Made by a program: the position numbers and the translations under genes. This document shows, piece by piece, positions 52,800 to 61,390 of a stretch of 64,000 bases of DNA. Source of the DNA: QGON01 sp963691905. GTDB taxonomy: Bacteria > Pseudomonadota > Gammaproteobacteria > Chromatiales > Chromatiaceae. The notes beneath the pieces were generated by a model, which saw only the letters and a program-made list of their open reading frames with translations, was not told the origin of the DNA and did no database searches. The stretch is from positions 372,001 to 436,000 of the forward strand of contig OY829893.1 of NCBI GenBank assembly GCA_963691905.1, given 5' to 3'. The first letter of the stretch is position 1. The number at the start of each line of letters is the position of its first letter.

Positions 52800-53960
52800 A
52801 TGAATCTACACGAATACCAAGCTAAGGCGCTCTTTTCCGAGTACGGTATCCCTGTCCCCGAGGGCAAGGCGGTCTCCACACCGAGTGACGCACGGGCGGC
52901 AGCCCAAGCGCTTGGCGGCGAGATCTGGGTAGTCAAGGCCCAGGCCCACACCGGCGGCCGGGGCAAGGCGGGTGGCGTGATACTGGCCAAGAGTCTGGAT
53001 GAGGTTGAAACCGCTGCGGAGGAGATCCTCGGTATGACCCTGGTCACCAAGCAGACCGGCCCTGATGGTTTGCCGGTCAACCAGGTGTTGGTGGAGCAGG
53101 GCAGCAATATCGCCCGTGAACTCTACCTCGGTGCACTGCTGGATCGTGCCTGCTCACGCATCACCTTCATGGCTTCTACCGAAGGCGGCATGAACATCGA
53201 AGAGGTCGCAGAGGAGACGCCGGAAAAGATTCTCACCACCGTGATAGACCCAGCCGCCGGTCTGCAGCCCTATCAGTGCCGCAAGCTCGCCTTCGGCCTG
53301 GGACTTGAAGGCGACCAGATCAAACAGTTCGGCAAGATCATGATGGGTCTCTACCGGTTCTACATGGAGAAGGATGTCAGCCTGATCGAAATCAACCCAT
53401 TGATCGTCACCGGTGAGGGTAACCTGATGGCGCTTGACGCCAAGATCAACATCGACAGCAACGCCCTCTACCGCCACCAGGATATCGTCGCCCTGCGCGA
53501 TCCGAGTCAGGAGGATGAGAAGGAGGCGGCTGCCGCCAAGCATGATCTCAACTACATCACCCTCGACGGCAGCATCGGCTGCATGGTCAACGGCGCAGGT
53601 CTGGCGATGGCCACCATGGACATGGTCAAACTGCACGGCGGCGACCCGGCCAACTTCCTCGACGTGGGCGGTGGCGCCACCGCCGAACGGGTCACAGAGG
53701 CGTTCAAGCTGATCCTCTCCGACAGCAAGGTAAAGACCGTGCTGGTCAATATCTTCGGCGGCATCGTGCGTTGCGATCTGATCGCCGAGGGCGTCATCAC
53801 CGCCGCTAAGAATGTCGGCGTGCAGGTGCCGGTTGTGGTGCGTTTGGAAGGCACCAATGCCGAACAGGGGCTGAAGATGCTGGAGGAGAGCGGACTCGAC
53901 TTCATCACTGCCGCCGACTTCACCGAAGCGGCAAAGAAGGCTGTTGCGGCTGCTGCATAG
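52800..53960 (+). CDS. sucC: Succinyl-CoA synthetase (ADP-forming) beta subunit
   Basis: 386 residues. ATP-grasp domain from MNLHEYQAKALFSEYGIPVP; VVKAQAHTGGRGKAGGV; DVSLIEINPLIV; C-terminal flavodoxin-like domain with FLDVGGGATAERVTEAFKLI. Succinate + CoA + ATP to succinyl-CoA, or the reverse. Placed after korAB, it would supply succinyl-CoA for carboxylation to 2-oxoglutarate. Confidence 0.97.
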   Translation: MNLHEYQAKALFSEYGIPVPEGKAVSTPSDARAAAQALGGEIWVVKAQAHTGGRGKAGGVILAKSLDEVETAAEEILGMTLVTKQTGPDGLPVNQVLVEQGSNIARELYLGALLDRACSRITFMASTEGGMNIEEVAEETPEKILTTVIDPAAGLQPYQCRKLAFGLGLEGDQIKQFGKIMMGLYRFYMEKDVSLIEINPLIVTGEGNLMALDAKINIDSNALYRHQDIVALRDPSQEDEKEAAAAKHDLNYITLDGSIGCMVNGAGLAMATMDMVKLHGGDPANFLDVGGGATAERVTEAFKLILSDSKVKTVLVNIFGGIVRCDLIAEGVITAAKNVGVQVPVVVRLEGTNAEQGLKMLEESGLDFITAADFTEAAKKAVAAAA

Positions 53961-53966
53961 TTTATT

Positions 53967-54037
53967 GGGGTCGGAGTCAAACCGCCCCATCAGCGTTATT
54001 TTACATGACGACTGTTGCGCGGTTTGACTCCGACCCC
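53967..54037. repeat. 19-base perfect inverted repeat between sucC and sucD
   Basis: GGGGTCGGAGTCAAACCGC (53967-53985) and its exact complement (54019-54037), with a 33-base spacer. Related to 13378-13405. It splits the normally tight sucCD pair by 97 bases. Confidence 0.9.
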
Positions 54038-54057
54038 GGACAATCTGGAAAATAGTT

Positions 54058-54927
54058 ATGAGCATACTCGTAGACAAGAACACCAAAGTCATCTGCCAGG
54101 GCTACACCGGCAAGCAGGGGACTTTTCACTCCGAACAAGCCATCGCCTACGGCACCAAGCTGGTTGGCGGCGTCACCCCAGGCAAGGGCGGTCAATCCCA
54201 CCTGGATCGCCCGGTCTTCAACACTGTTCACGATGCAGTGGCCGAGACCGGCGCCGACGCCACCATGATCTACGTGCCGCCACCCTTTGCTGCCGATGCA
54301 ATCCTGGAAGCGGCCGATGCCGGGATCAAGGTCATCGCCTGCATCACCGAAGGTATCCCGGTACTGGATATGCTGAAGGTAAAGCAGGCGCTGAAATCCA
54401 CCGACTCACGCCTCATTGGCCCCAACTGCCCCGGCATCATCACTCCCGGTGAGTGCAAGATCGGCATCATGCCCGGCGTGATCCATCAGCCCGGCAAGAT
54501 TGGCGTCATGTCCCGCTCCGGCACATTGACCTACGAAGCGGTCCACCAGACCACCCTGACGGGCCTGGGCCAGAGCACCTGCGTCGGACTGGGAGGCGAT
54601 CCCATCAACGGCACCAGCTTCATCGACTGCCTGGAGCTGTTCGAAAAAGACGAGAAGACTGAGGGCATAATCATGGTGGGCGAGATCGGCGGATCCGCCG
54701 AGGAGGAGGCTGCCGACTATATCAAAGCCCACGTCTCCAAGCCGGTTGTCGCCTACATTGCCGGCGTCACCGCCCCCCCCGGCAAACGCATGGGTCATGC
54801 GGGTGCCATCATCTCCGGCGGCAAGGGGACGGCGGACGCCAAGTTTGAAGCACTGGAAGGAGCTGGCGCGCACGTGGTCCGCTCTCCTGCTGAAATGGGC
54901 AAGCGTATGGCGGAATTGTTGGGTTAG
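54058..54927 (+). CDS. sucD: Succinyl-CoA synthetase alpha subunit
   Basis: 289 residues. CoA-binding Rossmann start (VICQGYTGKQGTFHSEQAIA), GPNCPGIITPGECKIGIMPG, and the phosphohistidine region GKRMGHAGAIISGGKGTADA (catalytic His in GHAGA). Partner of SucC. Confidence 0.97.
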   Translation: MSILVDKNTKVICQGYTGKQGTFHSEQAIAYGTKLVGGVTPGKGGQSHLDRPVFNTVHDAVAETGADATMIYVPPPFAADAILEAADAGIKVIACITEGIPVLDMLKVKQALKSTDSRLIGPNCPGIITPGECKIGIMPGVIHQPGKIGVMSRSGTLTYEAVHQTTLTGLGQSTCVGLGGDPINGTSFIDCLELFEKDEKTEGIIMVGEIGGSAEEEAADYIKAHVSKPVVAYIAGVTAPPGKRMGHAGAIISGGKGTADAKFEALEGAGAHVVRSPAEMGKRMAELLG

Positions 54928-54936
54928 ATTCACTAC

Positions 54937-55009
54937 CTGTAGGAGCTGCGCCTCGCCGCGACAGGGCTTCAGGCGGATTCTCCTTCGCGGCGAGGCGCAG
55001 CTCCTACAG
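54937..55009. repeat. 24-base perfect inverted repeat (GTAGGAGCTGCGCCTCGCCG family)
   Basis: Arms 54937-54960 and 54986-55009, fully complementary, 25-base spacer. Ten bases past the sucD stop; it can act as terminator or mRNA stabiliser. Related to 34177-34242. Confidence 0.92.
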
Positions 55010-55038
55010 GCCAGCTAATTCCTTTTTGGTCCCTGACC

Positions 55039-55755
55039 ATGTCGACCTTTCGCTTTCAGCAGTTTTCCGTACGCCAGGAAAAGTCAGCCATGAAGGTCTG
55101 CACCGACGCCTCGCTTTTCGGCGCCATGGCTCCGCTCAAAGGGGGCGAGCGGGTCTTGGATATCGGCACCGGCACAGGATTATTGTCTTTGATGGCCGCT
55201 CAACTTGGCGCCTCCCACATCACTGGGGTTGAGCTGTCTGAAGCGGCTTTTGATGAAACCCAGTCCAACTTCCACAGCAGCCCCTGGAATGACCGGATGG
55301 AAGCTGTTCACAGCTCCATCCAGCACTTCTCGGTCAACACCACGGACCGCTATGACCTCATTATCAGCAATCCGCCCTTCTTTCATAACCACAGCAAGAG
55401 TTCAGATCCGCTCAAAAGACAGGCCCGCCACACAGACCTGTTGCCATTTCCTGATTTGCTGGCCAGCGTGGATAGAGTCCTCGCTGATAGCGGACACTTC
55501 TATCTGCTCCTGCCAAGCCACGCAGCTATAGGATTTGCAGGGATGGCGCTGGAACACGGCCTGCACCTTATCGAACAAACCGATTTTCGCGGCCACAGCC
55601 ATAATCAGGCAAAGGTTTCCGCACTGACTTTCAGCCATCAACAACAACCCTGCAGATCCAGGCTATTGACCCTCTACCAGTCGGACCGGATCTACTCACA
55701 GGAGTGCACGCACTACCTTTCCCCTTTTCTGCTAAGGTTCTCTCAACAGAACTGA
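55039..55755 (+). CDS. trmN6: tRNA1(Val) (adenine37-N6)-methyltransferase
   Basis: 238 residues. TrmN6/YfiC family: FRFQQFSVRQEKSAMKVCTD start with the KV.TD motif, SAM motif VLDIGTGTGLLSLM (about 41), catalytic ISNPPFF (N6-adenine NPPF type, about 111) and QARHTDLLPFPDLL. Methylates A37 of tRNA(Val). 30 bases after a long REP hairpin. Confidence 0.93.
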   Translation: MSTFRFQQFSVRQEKSAMKVCTDASLFGAMAPLKGGERVLDIGTGTGLLSLMAAQLGASHITGVELSEAAFDETQSNFHSSPWNDRMEAVHSSIQHFSVNTTDRYDLIISNPPFFHNHSKSSDPLKRQARHTDLLPFPDLLASVDRVLADSGHFYLLLPSHAAIGFAGMALEHGLHLIEQTDFRGHSHNQAKVSALTFSHQQQPCRSRLLTLYQSDRIYSQECTHYLSPFLLRFSQQN

Positions 55756-55764
55756 GTTTGTTCC

Positions 55765-55992
55765 ATGTCAGACCGTATTCGTTTCTTTTTGAATCTCACC
55801 GCCGACCGCTACCTAGGCCACTACCAGGGACATGCCAAAAATGTCTCGGTGGTTGCGGAAGACGGGCGTCGGATTGAGTTTCCCGCCAACGCACTCCGGC
55901 CCTTTGTCACCAAGAGTGGTGTGCAGGGCCGTTTTGAACTGCTCATCGATGACGACAATCGCCTGCAACGGCTCGATAGACTCAGCAACTGA
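55765..55992 (+). CDS. DUF2835 family protein
   Basis: 75 residues: MSDRIRFFLNLTADRYLGHY, then VSVVAEDGRRIEFPANALRP and GVQGRFELLIDDDNRLQRLDRL. A single small beta-barrel-like domain of family DUF2835, widespread in Gammaproteobacteria, function unknown. Ten bases after trmN6, so cotranscribed. Confidence 0.85.
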   Translation: MSDRIRFFLNLTADRYLGHYQGHAKNVSVVAEDGRRIEFPANALRPFVTKSGVQGRFELLIDDDNRLQRLDRLSN

Positions 55993-56014
55993 TTCAATCA
56001 CGGAGGTCACCTCA

Positions 56015-56428
56015 TTGGATAACCGCATCAGCGTCCGCATCACATTCTCCTTCAAGGGTGAAACCCACACGCCATCGACCAGTGTCGATCTCGATGAACT
56101 GATAAAAGGGGGCGATGCCCATGACACGCTCCACCCGCTGCTGGCCAGAACCAACGGCATCGACAGCTACTCCTATCTTTACGAGGTGATGGAATCCCAC
56201 CCGCTCGAATTCAGCAACCCATCAGGTTTTGCCGCTGACTATCTCTCAGGGACTGAGTTCGATTTCATCGGCTTTGAAAAACGCTGGCGTGAAGAGAATG
56301 TCATCTCGACCCTGGACGCCATCATCGAGCTCCACTTCGAGGGAGAGGATTTCGCCCAGCATCCGTCACTGAAAGCGGCCTTGCACGAAGCCTTCCGTGC
56401 AGGAAAAGCTGCATCCGGCCAGGAATAG
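56015..56428 (+). CDS. Conserved hypothetical protein, 137 residues
   Basis: TTG start at 56015 with GGAGG 9 bases upstream: LDNRISVRITFSFKGETHTP, then YSYLYEVMESHPLEFSNPSG and TLDAIIELHFEGEDFAQHPS. A longer in-frame extension upstream overlaps DUF2835 and is unlikely. Acidic, soluble, no known domain. It lies in a run of small genes 55765-56629 that are probably one operon. Confidence 0.72.
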   Translation: MDNRISVRITFSFKGETHTPSTSVDLDELIKGGDAHDTLHPLLARTNGIDSYSYLYEVMESHPLEFSNPSGFAADYLSGTEFDFIGFEKRWREENVISTLDAIIELHFEGEDFAQHPSLKAALHEAFRAGKAASGQE

Positions 56429-56437
56429 CAAAGCTCC

Positions 56438-56629
56438 ATGCTCGCTCTTGAATCCCGCCATATCGACTGCCCTTACTGCGGTGAAATGATTGAGGTGCAA
56501 ATCGACTGCAGCCTCGACCAGCAGCAATATATCGAGGATTGCAGCGTCTGCTGCCGCCCGATCACTCTGCTGGTGGCTATCGAGGGGGAGGGGATAAGCC
56601 TAACCGCCAGGAGAGACGACGATTGCTGA
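56438..56629 (+). CDS. CPXCG-motif cysteine-rich protein
   Basis: 63 residues. CPYCGE and CSVCCRPI form a likely zinc-ribbon, matching the Cys_rich_CPXG family (PF14255). Last gene of the small-protein run; nine bases after the previous gene. Function unknown. Confidence 0.85.
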   Translation: MLALESRHIDCPYCGEMIEVQIDCSLDQQQYIEDCSVCCRPITLLVAIEGEGISLTARRDDDC

Positions 56630-56685
56630 GCGACAAGAACGCCCTCATCGCTCCTGCATAGCCAAATCGGCGTTTAATTTATCTG

Positions 56686-56744
56686 GTAGGGTGCGCTGTG
56701 CGCACCATGATTGCTTATTGCTGGTGCGCACAGCGCACCCTACA
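56686..56744. repeat. REP-like inverted repeat (TAGGGTGCGCTGYGCGCACC family)
   Basis: Second copy of the element at 35027-35092; nearly perfect arms GTAGGGTGCGCTGTGCGCAC...GTGCGCACAGCGCACCCTAC. Sits upstream of trpB. Confidence 0.88.
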
Positions 56745-56864
56745 TTCGGCCCTCCATCTCCAAATAGTTTCTATTAATAACTCACCGGGTGAATCATTTG
56801 CCAAAGTTGTATCATCGGTGAACCAGATCCACACGGCGCAGCTAAAACAGTAAGGAGAGGTCTT

Positions 56865-58088
56865 GTGAAGAATACTTTCAAACATACACTTCCCAACGAA
56901 TCGGGATTTTTTGGAGAGTATGGCGGCAGCTTTATTCCCGAGCAGCTGCAGCAGATCATCGACGAGATCACCAGCGCCTATATACAAATCACCCAGGACG
57001 ATGATTTTCTGGCCGAGCTGGCAGACCTCTACGAACACTATGTCGGACGCCCCAGCCCGATCTTCCACGCGAAAAGCCTGTCAGCAAAATATGGTGCTGA
57101 GATCTATATGAAGCGGGAGGATCTCAACCATACCGGCGCACACAAGATCAATCACTGTCTCGGAGAGGCGCTGCTCGCCAAACGGATGGGCAAAAAGAAG
57201 CTGATTGCCGAGACAGGTGCAGGACAGCACGGGGTGGCGCTGGCCACCGCCGCCGCGCTGCTGGGACTTGAATGCGATATCTACATGGGCGAGGTCGATA
57301 TCAAAAAAGAGCACCCGAACGTGGTGCGCATGGAGATCCTCGGCGCCAAGGTTATCCCGGCCACCCATGGCAGAAAGACACTGAAAGAAGCTGTGGATGC
57401 TGCCTTTGATGGGTATGTCAAAGACCCGGTCACACAATTTTACGCCATCGGGTCCGTGGTCGGCCCCCACCCTTTTCCAATGATGGTGCGGGATTTTCAA
57501 TCCATCGTCGGCAACGAGGCAAAGGTACAGTTTCAGGAGATGACCGGCGCTAACCCCAACAACCTGGTTGCCTGCGTCGGCGGTGGCTCCAATGCCCTGG
57601 GACTGTTTGATGCCTTTCTCGATGACACGTCGGTGCGCATGTTTGGCGTCGAGCCCGCCGGCCGCGACCTCAATCAGGACGGCGAACATGCCGCCACCCT
57701 GACCAAGGGTGAACCCGGCATCATGCACGGCTTCAAATCCTACATGCTCCAGGACGCTGCAGGGGAACCCCAGGAGGTCTATTCAGTTGCCAGCGGACTG
57801 GATTATCCCTCCGTCGGCCCGCAACACAGCTATCTGAAAGATATCGAGCGGGTGGAGTACAAGACCATCAACGACAAAGAGGCGATCGACGCCTTTTTCG
57901 AGCTCTCCCGGGTGGAGGGCATTATCCCTGCAGTGGAGTCCGCCCACGCAGTTGCCTACGCAATAAAAATGGCGCAGGAGGGGGAGAAGGGGACGATTCT
58001 GTTAAATCTCTCGGGCCGGGGCGACAAGGATATCGACTTCATCACCGAACTCTACGGCAGTGAATACGGAGTGACCAATCTGCTGTAG
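56865..58088 (+). CDS. trpB: Tryptophan synthase beta chain (no trpA beside it)
   Basis: 407 residues from GTG 56865 with a strong AAGGAGAGG site. PLP lysine in NHTGAHKINH (about 94), catalytic Glu in ETGAGQHGVA (about 117), ACVGGGSNALG phosphate loop and LSGRGDKDID near the end. Type TrpB1 by length and motifs. It condenses indole and serine to tryptophan. No trpA follows; the next gene is on the other strand. It may be a second, standalone TrpB or the only one, with trpA elsewhere. Confidence 0.94.
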   Translation: MKNTFKHTLPNESGFFGEYGGSFIPEQLQQIIDEITSAYIQITQDDDFLAELADLYEHYVGRPSPIFHAKSLSAKYGAEIYMKREDLNHTGAHKINHCLGEALLAKRMGKKKLIAETGAGQHGVALATAAALLGLECDIYMGEVDIKKEHPNVVRMEILGAKVIPATHGRKTLKEAVDAAFDGYVKDPVTQFYAIGSVVGPHPFPMMVRDFQSIVGNEAKVQFQEMTGANPNNLVACVGGGSNALGLFDAFLDDTSVRMFGVEPAGRDLNQDGEHAATLTKGEPGIMHGFKSYMLQDAAGEPQEVYSVASGLDYPSVGPQHSYLKDIERVEYKTINDKEAIDAFFELSRVEGIIPAVESAHAVAYAIKMAQEGEKGTILLNLSGRGDKDIDFITELYGSEYGVTNLL

Positions 58089-58104
58089 CGCTCGCAGAGG
58101 ACGG

Positions 58105-58194
58105 GTGTAGGCCGGTTCAAGCGTAGCGGAACCGGCAACAAGCTTTCGGCCAATTCGGCTATTGCCCGATCCGCTACGCTTGATCGGGCCTGCA
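58105..58194. repeat. BIME-like composite repeat, orientation 1
   Basis: Unit A (GTAGGCCGGTTCAAGCGTAG, CGGAACCGGC) followed by the reverse of unit B (GCCCGATCCGCTACGCTTGA, TCGGGCCTGC). The element at 61540-61630 holds the same two units in the opposite overall orientation. It lies between convergent trpB and the HDOD gene. Confidence 0.85.
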
Positions 58195-58205
58195 TCCTCA
58201 GCTGA

Positions 58206-59126
58206 CTAAAAGAAAACCGCCTCGACCCCATCGGCATGGGCTTCATTCTTCGCCTGCCCCTGTTCATCATAACTAAAACCCAGGCGGGCAAATGCTGGGA
58301 TACGACTCCGGTCCACTGTCGCCATCGGGTGTGCCGTGCCTTCATAGGCCAGGATATTGGCCACCTGTACCAGATCCACATAGTCCACCGGCGCATCCCC
58401 CGGATTGCGCAGCAGATTATCATGCTCCGCCGCCACGGCCACCAACTGTGGGTCGAATTTCCAGAATTTCAGGATTTTGCCACCCAGTCCAGGATGTACC
58501 TTACGCAGAACTTTATCCAGATAGTCAGGATTCTCCGCCAGCGCTTCATGTTCCGTCGCCTTGATCAGCAGCGGGATCTTGCCCACATCGTGGGTCAACC
58601 CAGCCACCAGCGCCACCTCGGGTTCAAGACCCGGCTGCTCCTTTGCCAGAGTCGACGCCAAGGCCCCGACCTTTACCGAGTGAGCCCAGAGCACTTCCAT
58701 GCGCTTTTGAATTGCGCTGATGTGGGTTGAGAAAACCTCCTTCATCGATACAGCGTAGATGGCGTTTTTCACCTTCTGGAAGCCGATCCGGGTGACTGCC
58801 AGTTTGATCGCCTTGATGGGATCCCGTCCCCGATAGAGCGGGCAGTTGGCATATCGAATCAGGCGTGCGGTTATGGCGGCATCCTTCTCGATCACTTTTG
58901 TCAGATCTTTTGCAGAGCTATCCACATCGTTGATCACCAACAAGGCCTCGATGGAGAGGGCAGGCAACGTTGGCAGCGCCAGTCGGTTGGCGACCAAATC
59001 TTCACTCAACTCCTTAACGAAGCCATTGATGGAAAATTTCTCAACCGCTTCCTGCTCCAGCTCTTCTTTAGAGGGTTCCGGAACAAAGGCGGCGCCGTCT
59101 GACAGTGTAAAAACAGATTTGGACAT
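58206..59126 (-). CDS. HDOD-domain signalling protein
   Basis: 306 residues from ATG 59126 (MSKSVFTLSDGAAFVPEPSK). HDOD region about 45-240: LPTLPALSIEALLVINDVDS, RLIRYANCPLYRG, AITRIGF-like AVTRIGFQKVKNAIYAVSMK, VALVAGLTHDVGKIPLL with an HD-like pair, and AVAAEHDNLLRNPG. HDOD proteins sit in signalling and motility regulation; enzymatic activity is usually not shown. It diverges from nrdD. Confidence 0.87.
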   Translation of the reverse strand: MSKSVFTLSDGAAFVPEPSKEELEQEAVEKFSINGFVKELSEDLVANRLALPTLPALSIEALLVINDVDSSAKDLTKVIEKDAAITARLIRYANCPLYRGRDPIKAIKLAVTRIGFQKVKNAIYAVSMKEVFSTHISAIQKRMEVLWAHSVKVGALASTLAKEQPGLEPEVALVAGLTHDVGKIPLLIKATEHEALAENPDYLDKVLRKVHPGLGGKILKFWKFDPQLVAVAAEHDNLLRNPGDAPVDYVDLVQVANILAYEGTAHPMATVDRSRIPAFARLGFSYDEQGQAKNEAHADGVEAVFF

Positions 59127-59237
59127 TGGTGTTCGATTTTGGGGATAACGACAGTTCAAAGGCTATCGGCCAGATTTACCAAATGTTTAGCCTTATCTTA
59201 CCCTGCTCTGAGCAAAATCCATCTTTTACAAAAACTA

Positions 59238-59251
59238 TTGATTTGGATCAA
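59238..59251. promoter_or_regulatory. FNR/ANR box upstream of nrdD
   Basis: TTGATTTGGATCAA fits the FNR consensus TTGATnnnnATCAA exactly. Its centre lies about 82 bases before the start point predicted from the TATAAT at 59315, a usual class I FNR activation spacing. Confidence 0.8.
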
Positions 59252-59265
59252 ACAAAACACCAACA

Positions 59266-59313
59266 CCACAACATATTGTGTATAAAAGACCATCACACCA
59301 CAAGATGATGCAT
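59266..59313. promoter_or_regulatory. Candidate NrdR box pair
   Basis: CCACAACATATTGTGT (59266-59281) agrees closely with the NrdR consensus acaCwAtATaTwGtgt. A weaker second box, CCACAAGATGATGCAT, starts exactly 32 bases later (59298), the spacing known for tandem NrdR sites. Both lie just before the -10 element. Confidence 0.6.
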
Positions 59314-59314
59314 C

Positions 59315-59320
59315 TATAAT
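59315..59320 (+). promoter_or_regulatory. -10 element of the nrdD promoter
   Basis: Perfect TATAAT; the -35 region (ATCACA) is poor, as expected for an FNR-activated promoter. GGAGG ribosome site at 59331-59335. Confidence 0.6.
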
Positions 59321-59341
59321 GGAAATAACTGGAGGATCGAG

Positions 59342-61390
59342 ATGTCCGTCAAACTCGAAAAATCACCGCTGTTTCTACCCATCGAGGTAGAAAAGCGGGA
59401 TGGGTCACAAACAGCATTCAACGCCGCCAAGATCAGAACCGCGATCCTGCAGGCAGGCCAGGCCACAGGAGAACTCGACGCGTCAGAGGCCCAGCTACTC
59501 ACGGCCCAGGTAGTGAAGGTGCTGGCTCACACGGGCTATCGACACCAGACCCCGGATATCGAGCGCATCCAGGATATCGTCGAGCAGGTGCTGATCAGCG
59601 CCAACCACCTGCAAACCGCCCGCGCCTACATCGTATATCGTGAACAGCATAAAAAGCTGCGACAGGATCGCCGCACCCTCGTGGATGTCTCCACTTCGGT
59701 CAATGAGTATCTTGAACGGGCCGACTGGCGGGTAAGCGCCAACGCCAACCAGGGCTACTCCCTGGGCGGACTGATCCTCAACACCTCCGGCAAGATGCTC
59801 GCCAACTACTGGTTGAGCCATGTCTATCCGCCCGAAGTCGGTGAGGCGCACCGGGAGGGCGACCTCCACATCCATGACCTGGACATGCTGGCGGGTTACT
59901 GCGCCGGCTGGTCCCTGCGCACTCTGCTGCATGAAGGACTCAACGGCGTGCCGGGAAAAGTGGAGTCGGGCCCACCCAAGCACATGTCCTCCGCCGTGGG
60001 ACAGATCGTCAACTTCCTCGGCACATTGCAGAACGAGTGGGCCGGCGCCCAGGCCTTCAGCTCCTTCGACACCTACATGGCCCCTTATGTACGCCAGGAC
60101 AACCTGAGTTACGAGCGGGTCCGGCAGTACATCCAGGAGTTGATCTACAACCTCAACGTACCCTCCCGGTGGGGCACACAGACGCCTTTCACCAATCTGA
60201 CCTTCGACTGGGTTTGCCCTGAGGACCTGCGCGATCAGGTGCCGCTCATCGCCGGTGAAGAGATGGATTTCACCTACGGCGAGCTGCAACAGGAGATGGA
60301 TCTCATCAATCGCGCCTATATCGAGGTAATGACTAAGGGGGATGCCAAAGGCCGGGTCTTTACCTTTCCCATCCCCACCTACAACATCACCCCCGACTTC
60401 CCCTGGGAGAGCGAAAATGCGGAGTTGTTATTCGCCATGACCGCCAAGTATGGTCTGCCCTACTTCCAGAACTTCCTCAACTCCGAACTCAAGCCGAATA
60501 TGGTGCGCTCCATGTGCTGCCGTCTGCAGCTCGACCTGCGGGAACTGCTGAAACGGGGCAACGGCCTGTTCGGCTCGGCGGAGCAGACCGGCTCATTGGG
60601 GGTGGTGACCATCAACTGCGCCCGCCTGGGGCACCTCCACCAAGGGGATGAAAGCGCATTGATGCAGCGGCTCGATGAACTGCTGCGCCTCGCCCGCACC
60701 AGCCTGGAGATCAAACGCAAGGTGATACAACGCCACATGGATGCGGGACTCTTCCCCTACACCAAACGCTACCTCGGCACCCTGCGGAACCACTTCTCCA
60801 CCATCGGCGTAAACGGCATCAATGAGATGGTTCGCAACTTCACAGCGGATGGGCAAGACATCACCGATGAGGCAGGTAGCGCCCTGGCGGTCCGCTTCCT
60901 CGACCATATCCGCGAGCGCATGGTCGAGTTCCAGGAACAGACCGGCAACATGTACAACCTGGAGGCGACGCCAGCAGAGGGCACCACCTATCGCTTCGCC
61001 AAGGAGGATCGCAAGCGTTGGCCCGGGATTCTCCAGGCAGGCACGCGGGAGAAGCCCTACTACACCAACTCCTCACAGCTGCCGGTGGGATTCACCGACG
61101 ACCCCTTCGAGGCACTTGCACGCCAGGAACCGTTGCAGCAAAAGTACACGGGCGGCACGGTGTTACACCTCTATATGAACGAGCGCATCAGCTCAACAGA
61201 GGCCTGCAGGCGGCTGGTGAAACGGTCACTTGAGCGGTTCCGTCTGCCCTATATCACCATCACCCCAACCTTTTCGATCTGCCCAAAACACGGTTATCTC
61301 AGCGGCGAACACGAGTTCTGCCCAAGCTGTGACGAGGAGTTGATCGCCCATAAACAGCAGGAGTTACACAACCATGCAAACTGCCATTGA
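59342..61390 (+). CDS. nrdD: Anaerobic ribonucleoside-triphosphate reductase, main chain without glycyl-radical tail
   Basis: 682 residues. N-terminal ATP-cone (VEKRDGSQTAFNAAKIRTAI, about 15-105), then the class III barrel (LHIHDLDMLAGYCAGWSLRT, TFPIPTYNITPDFPWESENA, NGINEMVRNFTADGQ) and a zinc site near the end (CPKHGYL...CPSC). The protein stops right after the zinc region, before the glycyl-radical segment that ends ordinary NrdD chains. That segment is in the next ORF, which starts 17 bases before this stop in another frame. Confidence 0.95.
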   Translation: MSVKLEKSPLFLPIEVEKRDGSQTAFNAAKIRTAILQAGQATGELDASEAQLLTAQVVKVLAHTGYRHQTPDIERIQDIVEQVLISANHLQTARAYIVYREQHKKLRQDRRTLVDVSTSVNEYLERADWRVSANANQGYSLGGLILNTSGKMLANYWLSHVYPPEVGEAHREGDLHIHDLDMLAGYCAGWSLRTLLHEGLNGVPGKVESGPPKHMSSAVGQIVNFLGTLQNEWAGAQAFSSFDTYMAPYVRQDNLSYERVRQYIQELIYNLNVPSRWGTQTPFTNLTFDWVCPEDLRDQVPLIAGEEMDFTYGELQQEMDLINRAYIEVMTKGDAKGRVFTFPIPTYNITPDFPWESENAELLFAMTAKYGLPYFQNFLNSELKPNMVRSMCCRLQLDLRELLKRGNGLFGSAEQTGSLGVVTINCARLGHLHQGDESALMQRLDELLRLARTSLEIKRKVIQRHMDAGLFPYTKRYLGTLRNHFSTIGVNGINEMVRNFTADGQDITDEAGSALAVRFLDHIRERMVEFQEQTGNMYNLEATPAEGTTYRFAKEDRKRWPGILQAGTREKPYYTNSSQLPVGFTDDPFEALARQEPLQQKYTGGTVLHLYMNERISSTEACRRLVKRSLERFRLPYITITPTFSICPKHGYLSGEHEFCPSCDEELIAHKQQELHNHANCH

